Assembly (NCBI GenBank): GCA_002256465.1
Contig: NQJG01000121.1
Coordinates: 1 to 5,630, forward strand
Source of the DNA: Methylococcaceae bacterium NSP1-1
GTDB lineage: Bacteria > Pseudomonadota > Gammaproteobacteria > Methylococcales > Methylomonadaceae
Reading direction: 5' to 3'
Length of the DNA: 5,630 nucleotides
Position 1 is the stretch's first letter. Each line of letters begins with the position of its first letter. Shown here piece by piece: positions 1-5,630 of the stretch. Position numbers and translations under genes: made by a program. The notes below the pieces were generated by a model. The model saw only the letters and a list, made by a program, of their open reading frames with translations, had not been told where the DNA came from and ran no database searches.

Positions 1-1
1 A

Positions 2-2650
2 ACACCTTACCCACCCAGAATTGTACCCGTCATTAAAAAACAATGCCGCTTGGCAGGTCTTGAACCTATGTCTATCGGCCCAGACACTCTTTTTGTCAAT
101 GTCGGCGAACGTACCAATGTAACCGGTTCGGCGGCTTTCAAGCGGCTGATCATTCAAGGTGATTTTGAAGCGGCTCTGGAAGTTGCCAAACAGCAGGTTG
201 AGAATGGCGCCCAGATTATCGACATCAACATGGATGAAGGTATGCTGGAATCAAAAGAAGCGATGGTACGCTTTTTGATGCTCATTGCTTCTGAGCCGGA
301 TATAGCCAAAGTGCCGATCATGCTGGATTCCTCTAAATGGGAAATTTTGGAAGCGGGCCTTAAATGTATCCAAGGCAAAGGTGTAGTAAATTCCATTTCG
401 CTTAAAGAAGGCGAAGCCGCTTTTATTAAACACGCCAAACTCGTGCGTCGTTATGGCGCGGCAGTCATAGTCATGGCCTTTGATGAAGAGGGACAGGCGG
501 ATACTAAAACCAGAAAAGTCGAAATATGTCAGCGGGCTTACAAGATATTGACCGAACAAGTCAATTATCCGCCTGAAGATATTATTTTTGATCCCAATAT
601 TTTTGCCATTGCTACAGGAATTGATGAGCATAATAATTACGGCGTGGATTTTATTGAAGCCACTCGCGAGATTAAGCGCACTTTACCTTACGCCCTAGTT
701 TCCGGCGGCGTTTCCAATGTCTCATTTTCGTTTCGCGGCAATAATCCGGTACGAGAAGCGATACACGCCGTGTTTTTATACCATGCCATTCAAGCCGGCA
801 TGTCCATGGGCATCGTCAATGCCGGTCAGCTGGCGATTTATGCCGACATACCCGAAGATTTGCGAGATGCGGTCGAAGATGTTGTATTAAATCGCCATGA
901 TGGCAGCACGGAAAAATTATTGGAACTGGCCGAGAAATATCGTGGTGACGGTAGCAGCAGCGAAGGAAAAAAAGAGGAGGTGGAATGGCGTAGCTGGCCG
1001 GTCAATAAACGTTTGGAACATGCGCTGGTCAAAGGAATCACCGACTATATTGATGAAGATACCGAACAAGCCAGGCTGGAAGCCGAAAGACCCCTGCATG
1101 TTATAGAAGGTGCGTTAATGGATGGTATGAATGTCGTGGGTGACTTGTTTGGTGCGGGTAAAATGTTTCTCCCTCAAGTGGTTAAATCAGCGCGCGTGAT
1201 GAAAAAAGCCGTTGCCTATTTGATGCCTTTTATGGAAGCTGATAAAGCAGGGGGCGAGAGAGAAACCAACGGAAAAATCCTCATGGCTACAGTCAAAGGC
1301 GACGTGCATGACATTGGTAAAAATATTGTGGGCGTGGTTTTGCAATGTAATAACTATGACGTGATTGATTTAGGCGTAATGGTTCCGGCCGAAAAGATTT
1401 TGCAAACTGCGCGCCTGGAAAACGTTGATATTATTGGTTTAAGCGGCTTGATTACACCATCATTGGATGAAATGGTGCATGTGGCTAAAGAAATGCAGCG
1501 TCAAGGTTTTACTATCCCGCTGATGATAGGGGGGGCGACCACTTCACGCGCCCATACCGCGGTAAAAATTGAGCCTAATTATCAGGGTGCTACAGTTTAC
1601 GTGACTGATGCGTCACGCGGTGTCGGTGTCGCCAGTAATTTGTTAAGCGGTGATCTCAAGGATGACTTTGTCAAAAGCGTGCGTGAAGAATATGAGGAGG
1701 TCAGGGAACGGCACAAAGGCCGGGAAGCTAAAACCAAACAACATTCATTAGAAGAAGCGAGACGTAACAAGTTTAACTGGGGAAATTATCAGCTGGTGTG
1801 GTATATCGACTGGTCACCTTTTTTCCAAACCTGGGAAATGGCCGGTAGTTATCCAAAAATACTCGATGATAAAGTTGTGGGTGTTGAGGCTAGAAAGCTG
1901 TTTGACGACGCGCAAGTGATGCTGAAAAAAATCATCAGTGAAGAATGGCTAACTGCAAGAGCCGTTGTCGGTTTTTTCCCGGCAAACAGTGACGATGATG
2001 ATGTTATAGTCTATACAGATGATACTCGTGAGCAACGTCTGGAAACCTTGCACCATTTGCGTCAGCAAAATGTTAAAGCCCCAGGGCGACCCAATTATTG
2101 TTTGTCTGATTTCATTGCGCCGATTGATAGTGGCAAAGCCGATTATATCGGCGCCTTTGCGGTAACGACAGGCATCGGCATTGAAGAAAAATTGCTTGAA
2201 TTTGAGCAAGATCACGATGATTACAGTTCAATTATGCTAAAAGCTTTGGCGGACAGATTGGCAGAAGCGTTTGCAGAATACCTGCACCAGGTGGTCAGAA
2301 AAGACTATTGGGGCTATTCCGAAGATGAAGCCTATGAACCCGAACAGTTAATAAGCGAAGCTTATCAGGGGATACGTCCCGCGCCCGGTTACCCGGCGTG
2401 CCCTGATCATACCGAGAAAGGAAAGTTGTTTGAATTACTTAATGTAACTGAAAATACCAGCATAGAACTTACTGAAAGTTATGCCATGTATCCGGCGTCG
2501 GCAGTCAGCGGATGGTATTTTTCGCATCCTGAAGCGCAGTATTTTAATGTCGGCAAAATAGATAGAGATCAATTACAGGATTACGCCAGGCGTAAAGGCA
2601 TAGCAGAAGAAGTTGCTGAGCGCTGGCTGGCGGCACATTTACACCATTAA
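2..2650 (+). CDS. metH: Cobalamin-dependent methionine synthase, 5'-truncated by window edge
   Basis: Transfers the methyl group of 5-methyltetrahydrofolate to homocysteine via cob(I)alamin, in the cytoplasm. The frame is open to base 2; residues before the TTG at 50 ([19 protein letters not shown]) match the family linker after the homocysteine domain, so the true start is outside the window and about 350 residues are missing, including the zinc-binding Cys residues. Domains seen: pterin-binding (about nt 50-850; [25 protein letters not shown]); four-helix cap (about 985-1265); B12 Rossmann domain (about 1265-1680) with DVHDIGKN, its cobalt-ligand His at 1307-1309, then [12 protein letters not shown] and IGGATTS; activation domain (about 1740-2650). 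AdoMet-site residues matching E. coli Asp946, Glu1097, Arg1134 and His1145 are kept: YIDW (Asp 1808-1810), [14 protein letters not shown] (Arg 2375-2377) and CPDHTEK. Odd: about 18 residues are missing just before YIDW. Family call is near certain; a split MetH cannot be fully excluded. Confidence 0.97.
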   Translation, partial: TPYPPRIVPVIKKQCRLAGLEPMSIGPDTLFVNVGERTNVTGSAAFKRLIIQGDFEAALEVAKQQVENGAQIIDINMDEGMLESKEAMVRFLMLIASEPDIAKVPIMLDSSKWEILEAGLKCIQGKGVVNSISLKEGEAAFIKHAKLVRRYGAAVIVMAFDEEGQADTKTRKVEICQRAYKILTEQVNYPPEDIIFDPNIFAIATGIDEHNNYGVDFIEATREIKRTLPYALVSGGVSNVSFSFRGNNPVREAIHAVFLYHAIQAGMSMGIVNAGQLAIYADIPEDLRDAVEDVVLNRHDGSTEKLLELAEKYRGDGSSSEGKKEEVEWRSWPVNKRLEHALVKGITDYIDEDTEQARLEAERPLHVIEGALMDGMNVVGDLFGAGKMFLPQVVKSARVMKKAVAYLMPFMEADKAGGERETNGKILMATVKGDVHDIGKNIVGVVLQCNNYDVIDLGVMVPAEKILQTARLENVDIIGLSGLITPSLDEMVHVAKEMQRQGFTIPLMIGGATTSRAHTAVKIEPNYQGATVYVTDASRGVGVASNLLSGDLKDDFVKSVREEYEEVRERHKGREAKTKQHSLEEARRNKFNWGNYQLVWYIDWSPFFQTWEMAGSYPKILDDKVVGVEARKLFDDAQVMLKKIISEEWLTARAVVGFFPANSDDDDVIVYTDDTREQRLETLHHLRQQNVKAPGRPNYCLSDFIAPIDSGKADYIGAFAVTTGIGIEEKLLEFEQDHDDYSSIMLKALADRLAEAFAEYLHQVVRKDYWGYSEDEAYEPEQLISEAYQGIRPAPGYPACPDHTEKGKLFELLNVTENTSIELTESYAMYPASAVSGWYFSHPEAQYFNVGKIDRDQLQDYARRKGIAEEVAERWLAAHLHH

Positions 2651-2666
2651 GGTTCATTTTGATAAT
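2638..2666 (+). promoter_or_regulatory. Candidate sigma70 promoter overlapping the metH stop codon
   Basis: A -35-like TTTACA (2638-2643, 5 of 6 to TTGACA) and a -10-like GATAAT (2661-2666, 5 of 6 to TATAAT) are separated by exactly 17 nt. Transcription would start near 2673, giving a leader of about 23 nt before the YqhA-like gene. This would let the yqhA-DUF836-fumC unit be transcribed independently of metH. No intrinsic terminator is visible after metH, so read-through from metH is also possible. The call is by consensus matching only, in AT-rich sequence where chance matches occur. Confidence 0.5.
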
Positions 2667-2672
2667 TCTCTG

Positions 2673-2692
2673 AATCATAAAAAATCATAAAA
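2673..2692 (+). repeat. Perfect tandem 10-bp direct repeat in the leader
   Basis: AATCATAAAA occurs twice head to tail (2673-2682 and 2683-2692), three bases before the start codon of the YqhA-like gene. It begins where the predicted transcript would start, so it would form nearly the whole 5' leader. A 10-bp period is close to one helical turn, which would suit a protein bound to one DNA face, but simple slippage duplication in A-rich sequence is just as plausible. No Shine-Dalgarno sequence is present in it. Confidence 0.6.
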
Positions 2693-2695
2693 ATT

Positions 2696-3202
2696 ATGCC
2701 AGTACAAAAAAAAATAAGCGATTCACTGGAGCGACTGATGTATGCCAGTCGTTTGTTACTTGCACCGGTTTACATGGGACTGAGCCTGGCATTATTGGCG
2801 CTTTTCATAAAATTCTTTCAAGAACTCTATCATTTTATTCCCTTTATTCTTGAGCTTGATGAGTCCCAGTTGGTGTTAAAGTTGCTGTCCTTAGTTGACC
2901 TTACTTTAGTTGGCAGCTTGATTGTTATTGTTATGTTTAGCGGTTATGAAAATTTTGTGTCGCGGCTGGATATAGGTGATTCAACAGAGAAACTGGATTG
3001 GCTGGGAACCCATGATTATGGGTCACTCAAGATGAAAGTTGCTTCATCTATTGTGGCGATATCATCCATTCATCTGCTAAAAATTTTCATGAATATTGAT
3101 ACAACTAATAATGACAAAGTAATGTGGTATGCCCTTGTTCACCTGACTTTTGTCATATCTGCGCTGTTGATGGCTTATTTTGATAAACTGACCAAACATT
3201 AA
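2696..3202 (+). CDS. yqhA: UPF0114 family inner-membrane protein (YqhA-like)
   Basis: 168-residue membrane protein of the UPF0114/YqhA family (E. coli YqhA is about 164 residues); molecular function unknown. Family-typical stretches include [20 protein letters not shown] (14-33), [11 protein letters not shown] (65-75), [13 protein letters not shown] (80-92), [19 protein letters not shown] (114-132) and [14 protein letters not shown] (143-156). Four membrane segments are likely at about 20-42, 62-82, 114-132 and 143-162; no cleavable signal peptide is seen. The ATG at 2696 fits the family N-terminus with a short extension. There is no Shine-Dalgarno motif upstream; the initiation region is very A-rich, and an A9 run covers codons 4-7 (2706-2714). 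It is probably first in a unit with the next two genes, and its stop overlaps the next start (TAATG). Family assignment is firm; the role is unknown. Confidence 0.94.
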   Translation: MPVQKKISDSLERLMYASRLLLAPVYMGLSLALLALFIKFFQELYHFIPFILELDESQLVLKLLSLVDLTLVGSLIVIVMFSGYENFVSRLDIGDSTEKLDWLGTHDYGSLKMKVASSIVAISSIHLLKIFMNIDTTNNDKVMWYALVHLTFVISALLMAYFDKLTKH

Positions 3203-3456
3203 TGATTCGATTGCAGCTTTTTGGCACATCCGGATGCCATCTTTGTGAACAAGCGGAACAGATTATCAATGATTGCTTGCCAATTAACCTCGAACTGACA
3301 ATTGAAATAATAGATATTGCCGAGCAGGAACAGTGGCAAGAAACATACGCTACACGCATCCCTGTTTTATATCATCCGGAAACAAAAAAAGATCTGGGAT
3401 GGCCATTTGACCAAACGGATGTTAATGAATTTATCAAAGAGTTAATGTATGGCTGA
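3202..3456 (+). CDS. Glutaredoxin-like thioredoxin-fold protein (DUF836 family)
   Basis: 84-residue cytoplasmic protein of the small glutaredoxin-like DUF836 family. The N-terminal beta strand RLQLFGTSGC leads into a CxxC site, CHLC (Cys12 and Cys15). The helix CEQAEQIINDCL follows, then the strand LTIEIIDI, and TRIPVL with the likely cis-proline (Pro54) that packs against the active site in thioredoxin folds. Residues 65-69 (LGWPF) precede the last helix, as in relatives. A dithiol redox role is inferred from the fold and CxxC; substrate and reductant are unknown. The ATG at 3202 shares one base with the yqhA stop and has no clear Shine-Dalgarno sequence, so translation probably depends on termination of yqhA. 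The 3' end overlaps fumC by 8 nt. A classical glutathione-dependent glutaredoxin is less likely, because the usual CPYC and TVP motifs are absent. Confidence 0.9.
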   Translation: MIRLQLFGTSGCHLCEQAEQIINDCLPINLELTIEIIDIAEQEQWQETYATRIPVLYHPETKKDLGWPFDQTDVNEFIKELMYG

Positions 3457-4834
3457 AAATTACCGGATAGAAAAAGATAGCATGGGCGAGCTGGAAGTTC
3501 CGAAAGAAGCCTTGTACGGAGCCCAAACGCAACGCGCTATTAATAATTTCCCCATTAGCGGCTTAAGCCTGCCGTCTGCCTTCATCAAAACCATCGCCCT
3601 GATAAAAAAAACCGCAGCAAAAGTCAATATTGACTTGGGAGAGCTTGAACCTGCGTTAGGTCATGCCATTATTCAGGCCGCGCAGCAAATAATGGACGGA
3701 CAGCATCAACATCAGTTTCCTGTTGACGTGTTTCAAACGGGTTCCGGTACCAGTACCAATATGAATGTCAATGAAGTATTGGCTAATCTGGCGTCACAGA
3801 TAGCAGGTTGTGCGGTTAGTGCCAATGATGACGTTAACAGGGGGCAGAGTAGCAATGATGTGATTCCCACCGCTATTCATATTAGTACGGCGATTGAGTG
3901 CAGGAAAAAGCTGCTACCTAATTTATTGCATCTTGCGGAAACCATAGAACACAAAGCTGTCTCCCTGGATGACATCACCAAAACCGGGCGCACGCATCTC
4001 ATGGATGCCATGCCTGTGCGTTTGAGTCAGGAAATGGGCGGCTGGGCCTTGCAGATACGCAACGGCATGGACCGCATTAATGCCACTTTGCCGAGAATCT
4101 ATAAACTGGCCCAAGGCGGTACGGCAGTTGGCACAGGCATTAATGCTCACCCCAGGTTTGCAACAGAATTTGCCAAAACCTTAAGTGCTGAATCCGGCTT
4201 GCCCTTTAAGCCGAATGATTCATTTTTTGAAAGTCTGAGCGCTCAGGATGCAATGGTTGAGTTATCCGGCCAGCTGAAAGTCATTGCGGTGAGTTTGATG
4301 AAAATTGCCAACGACCTGCGCTGGATGAACAGTGGTCCGCTTGCTGGTTTAGGCGAAATAGAACTCACTGCTTTACAACCGGGCAGCAGTATTATGCCGG
4401 GTAAAGTTAACCCGGTAATCCCGGAAGCGGTGGCAATGGTAGCTGCACAAGTTATTGGTAACGATGCGACTATAACCATTGCCGGTCAATCCGGCGCTTT
4501 TCAACTCAATGTCATGTTGCCGGTGATTGCTTACAATATTTTGCAAAGCATCGATCTTCTGGCTAATGTCAGCGAAGTGCTTGCTGATAAAGCTATTGCC
4601 GGTTTTACCGTCAGAACCGATAATTTGCAACAAGCCCTGGCAAAAAATCCCATCTTGGTGACGGCGTTAAATCCTATTATCGGTTATGCCTTAGCCGCCG
4701 AAGTGGCGAAAGCCGCCTATATACAAGGCAGGCCTATTATTGAAGTGGCTTCTGAAATGACCGCTTTGAGCCGGGAAGACTTGGAAAAACTGTTAGAACC
4801 TAGTCATTTAACTCAAGGCGGCATTAACGAATAG
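3449..4834 (+). CDS. fumC: Class II fumarate hydratase (fumarase C)
   Basis: Reversible hydration of fumarate to L-malate in the TCA cycle; iron-independent cytosolic homotetramer. At 461 residues it is near the usual length (E. coli 467). Markers in order: GELEVPKEALYGAQTQRA near the N-terminus, QTGSGTSTNMNVNEV, VNRGQSSNDVIPTA, TGRTHLMDAMP with the active-site-region His183 (E. coli His188), VGTGINAHP, and the signature loop GSSIMPGKVNP (312-322) with catalytic Ser313, Lys319 and Asn321 (E. coli Ser318, Lys324, Asn326). The His in GRTHL argues against aspartase, which has Gln there; LMDAMP rather than LQDATP marks a non-E. coli-type subgroup. The ATG at 3449 lies inside the end of the glutaredoxin-like gene, with AAGAG (3437-3441) seven bases upstream as ribosome-binding site. 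It is the last gene of the overlapping unit; the TAG stop has no strong terminator after it. Confidence 0.97.
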   Translation: MAENYRIEKDSMGELEVPKEALYGAQTQRAINNFPISGLSLPSAFIKTIALIKKTAAKVNIDLGELEPALGHAIIQAAQQIMDGQHQHQFPVDVFQTGSGTSTNMNVNEVLANLASQIAGCAVSANDDVNRGQSSNDVIPTAIHISTAIECRKKLLPNLLHLAETIEHKAVSLDDITKTGRTHLMDAMPVRLSQEMGGWALQIRNGMDRINATLPRIYKLAQGGTAVGTGINAHPRFATEFAKTLSAESGLPFKPNDSFFESLSAQDAMVELSGQLKVIAVSLMKIANDLRWMNSGPLAGLGEIELTALQPGSSIMPGKVNPVIPEAVAMVAAQVIGNDATITIAGQSGAFQLNVMLPVIAYNILQSIDLLANVSEVLADKAIAGFTVRTDNLQQALAKNPILVTALNPIIGYALAAEVAKAAYIQGRPIIEVASEMTALSREDLEKLLEPSHLTQGGINE

Positions 4835-4893
4835 AATCCATGTTTGTGATTGTGCCTTCATTCAGGCATCTGAAAAGTCCACGGAAATAAATA

Positions 4894-5484
4894 GTGAAGA
4901 GTATAGCAAACCAACAACAAGCGCGTTATACCGTTGCGGATTACCTGAACTGGCCAGATGACGAGCGCTGGGAATTGATAGCTGGGGAAGTTTATAACAT
5001 GAGCCCCGCGCCGACTGTAAAACACCAAAGCATTGTGGGCGATTTCTATAACCAGCTAAAACAACAGTTAAAAGGTAAGTCTTGCGTTCCTTATGTTGCC
5101 CCCCTGGACGTGGTGTTATCTGATAACGACGTGGTTCAACCGGACGTACTTGTGGTGTGCGACCCTGCCAAAATAACCGAAAAAAATATCCAGGGAGCGC
5201 CCGATCTGGTTGTTGAGGTATTATCACCTGGCACTGCGCTCAAAGATATGCGTGAAAAAAAAGCATTGTATGAACGATTCGGAGTGCGCGAATATGTCGT
5301 CATCGATCCACTGGAAGAATACGTACAGCGATTCTGTTTACAAAACGATGGGCATTACGGTTCTTGCGAGATCTTTGGACCACATGAAGTGTTACCTTTG
5401 CTGAGTTTGCCGGAAATTGAAATACAGTTATGGAAAATATTCGACGTGAATTCGACTGAAACCGAGGCGGGTTTAACTGAATAA
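4894..5484 (+). CDS. Uma2 family protein (DUF820), putative PD-(D/E)XK nuclease
   Basis: 196-residue soluble protein of the Uma2/DUF820 family, which has a restriction-endonuclease-like fold; biological role unknown. Visible family marks are RYTVADYLNWPDDERWELIAGEVYNMSPAP (11-40) with Glu27 and Glu32, a conserved His in VKHQ (44), VVQPDVLVV with Asp84, PDLVVEVLSPGT with Glu108, and the Lys-rich helix REKKALYERFGVREYVVIDP (120-139). Asp84, Glu108 and Lys122 or Lys123 are the likely PD-(D/E)XK set, so the site looks intact. The start is GTG: an in-frame TAA at 4888-4890 lies two codons upstream, the next ATG (codon 36) would remove the first conserved block, and a weak CGGA (4882-4885) lies eight bases upstream. 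No toxin or antitoxin partner adjoins. It stands 59 nt after fumC and just before a REP pair, a setting typical of these multicopy genes. Nuclease activity is inferred. Confidence 0.9.
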   Translation: MKSIANQQQARYTVADYLNWPDDERWELIAGEVYNMSPAPTVKHQSIVGDFYNQLKQQLKGKSCVPYVAPLDVVLSDNDVVQPDVLVVCDPAKITEKNIQGAPDLVVEVLSPGTALKDMREKKALYERFGVREYVVIDPLEEYVQRFCLQNDGHYGSCEIFGPHEVLPLLSLPEIEIQLWKIFDVNSTETEAGLTE

Positions 5485-5504
5485 AAGTAGTCCGGATGTG
5501 TGGG

Positions 5505-5516
5505 GTAGGGGTAGGG
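5505..5516 (+). repeat. Tandem duplicate of the REP head hexamer GTAGGG
   Basis: GTAGGG occurs twice without a gap (5505-5510, 5511-5516); the second copy is the head of the first REP hairpin. With the preceding G's this gives three G-runs of at least three bases. The duplication may be an edge signature of the REP element, or chance in a G-rich patch. Confidence 0.5.
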
Positions 5517-5545
5517 CGGAATAGCGTAGCGTATTCCGCCAAATG
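5511..5545 (+). repeat. REP hairpin 1 (GTAG-headed, forward)
   Basis: The tetranucleotide GTAG (5511-5514) is followed directly by a perfect 9-bp inverted repeat: GGCGGAATA (5515-5523), loop GCGTAGCG (5524-5531), TATTCCGCC (5532-5540), then AA and ATG. GTAG plus a palindrome is the layout of REP elements processed by REP-associated tyrosine transposases (RAYTs). It lies 26 nt after the Uma2 stop. A T6 run (5546-5551) begins five bases past the stem, so the hairpin may also protect transcript ends or act as a weak terminator for uma2, although the gap is unusual for an intrinsic terminator. No RAYT gene is present in the window. Confidence 0.78.
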
Positions 5546-5557
5546 TTTTTTAACCAC

Positions 5558-5595
5558 CATGCGGCGCAATACGGCTATTGCTTATTGCGCCCTAC
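5558..5595 (-). repeat. REP hairpin 2 (GTAG-headed, inverted)
   Basis: Read on the minus strand: GTAG (5595-5592), then GGCGCAATA (5591-5583), an 11-nt loop AGCAATAGCCG (5582-5572), TATTGCGCC (5571-5563), GC and ATG (5560-5558). This has the same order as the first REP (GTAG, 9-bp stem, loop, stem, two bases, ATG) in opposite orientation, separated from it by a 12-nt spacer (5546-5557). The pair therefore forms a REPIN or BIME-like unit spanning 5511-5595. The fifth stem pair is C-G here and G-C in the first copy, so both stems stay perfect while differing in sequence. Confidence 0.78.
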
Positions 5596-5630
5596 AGATT
5601 GCGTGTTACGCGTTACTATTTCCTTCAACG
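5596..5630. other. Right-end non-coding sequence
   Basis: After the REP pair, the last 35 bases show no start codon context or strong structure. A short GCGT-GTT-ACGC inverted repeat (5601-5611) and a repeated GTTAC are visible. It may be an extension of the REP-associated repeat or the flank of a gene beyond the window; the sequence does not decide. Confidence 0.3.

Noticed and set aside
897..1106. Out-of-frame open frames within metH on both strands near 840-1110
   Set aside because: They lie wholly inside well-conserved metH coding sequence and their translations look like random composition.
1529..1535. G7 run in metH as a phase-variation tract
   Set aside because: It encodes the conserved MIGGATTS motif through GGG GGG codons; the run is short and the gene is housekeeping, with no other sign of phase variation.
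2651..2695. Terminator after metH
   Set aside because: The 45-nt gap has no GC-rich inverted repeat followed by T's; only AT-rich repeats and the candidate promoter are seen.
4397..4415. CCGGGT/ACCCGG hairpin inside fumC
   Set aside because: It lies in codons for the invariant signature loop (PGKVNP), so protein constraint explains the sequence and a 6-bp stem is easily incidental.
4851..4870. Inverted repeat TGCCT/AGGCA in the fumC-Uma2 gap as a terminator
   Set aside because: The stem is only 5 bp with a 6-nt loop and no T-run follows (next bases are TCTGAAAAG), so it is too weak to call an intrinsic terminator.
5300..5569. Open frame on the minus strand across the Uma2 3' end and REP pair
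   Set aside because: It overlaps a convincing Uma2 gene and runs through REP hairpins; the translation resembles no family I recognise and lacks a ribosome-binding site.
5485..5630. CRISPR array or tRNA in the right-end repeats
   Set aside because: There are only two inverted hairpin units in opposite orientation, with no spacer-repeat periodicity and no cloverleaf; REP elements explain the pattern.

Overview
The window looks like ordinary chromosome from a gammaproteobacterium of moderate GC content (roughly mid-40s percent by eye). MetH, the YqhA-type membrane protein and FumC all resemble gammaproteobacterial homologues. A methanotroph-like Methylococcales host is my guess from the overall flavour (Uma2 gene, GTAG-headed REP elements) and is not proven. 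Every gene lies on the + strand.

Layout: (1) nt 2-2650 is the 3' two thirds of metH, the cobalamin-dependent methionine synthase. The gene is cut by the left window edge; the frame stays open to base 2 and carries family linker sequence upstream of the first possible start. (2) nt 2651-2695 is a short AT-rich gap. A good sigma70-like promoter overlaps the metH stop, and a perfect tandem 10-bp repeat sits in the leader. (3) nt 2696-4834 is a compact three-gene unit: a UPF0114/YqhA inner-membrane protein, an 84-residue glutaredoxin-like (DUF836) protein and class II fumarase fumC. Neighbouring genes overlap by 1 nt and 8 nt, so co-transcription and translational coupling are likely. (4) nt 4894-5484 is a Uma2-family (DUF820) putative PD-(D/E)XK nuclease with a GTG start. 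(5) nt 5485-5630 is non-coding and holds two REP hairpins in inverted orientation (a REPIN/BIME-like pair). Each begins with GTAG, and their stems differ by a compensatory base-pair swap.

How the genes relate: MetH (methionine and folate cycle) and FumC (TCA cycle) are housekeeping enzymes with no direct pathway link. The thioredoxin-fold protein and YqhA share an operon with fumC, but I cannot derive a joint function. The right end (Uma2 plus REP pair) has the character of accessory sequence.

I did not find a convincing undescribed system. The best leads are an in-frame gap of about 18 residues in the MetH activation domain, just before an AdoMet-contacting Asp, and the covarying REP pair at the right end.
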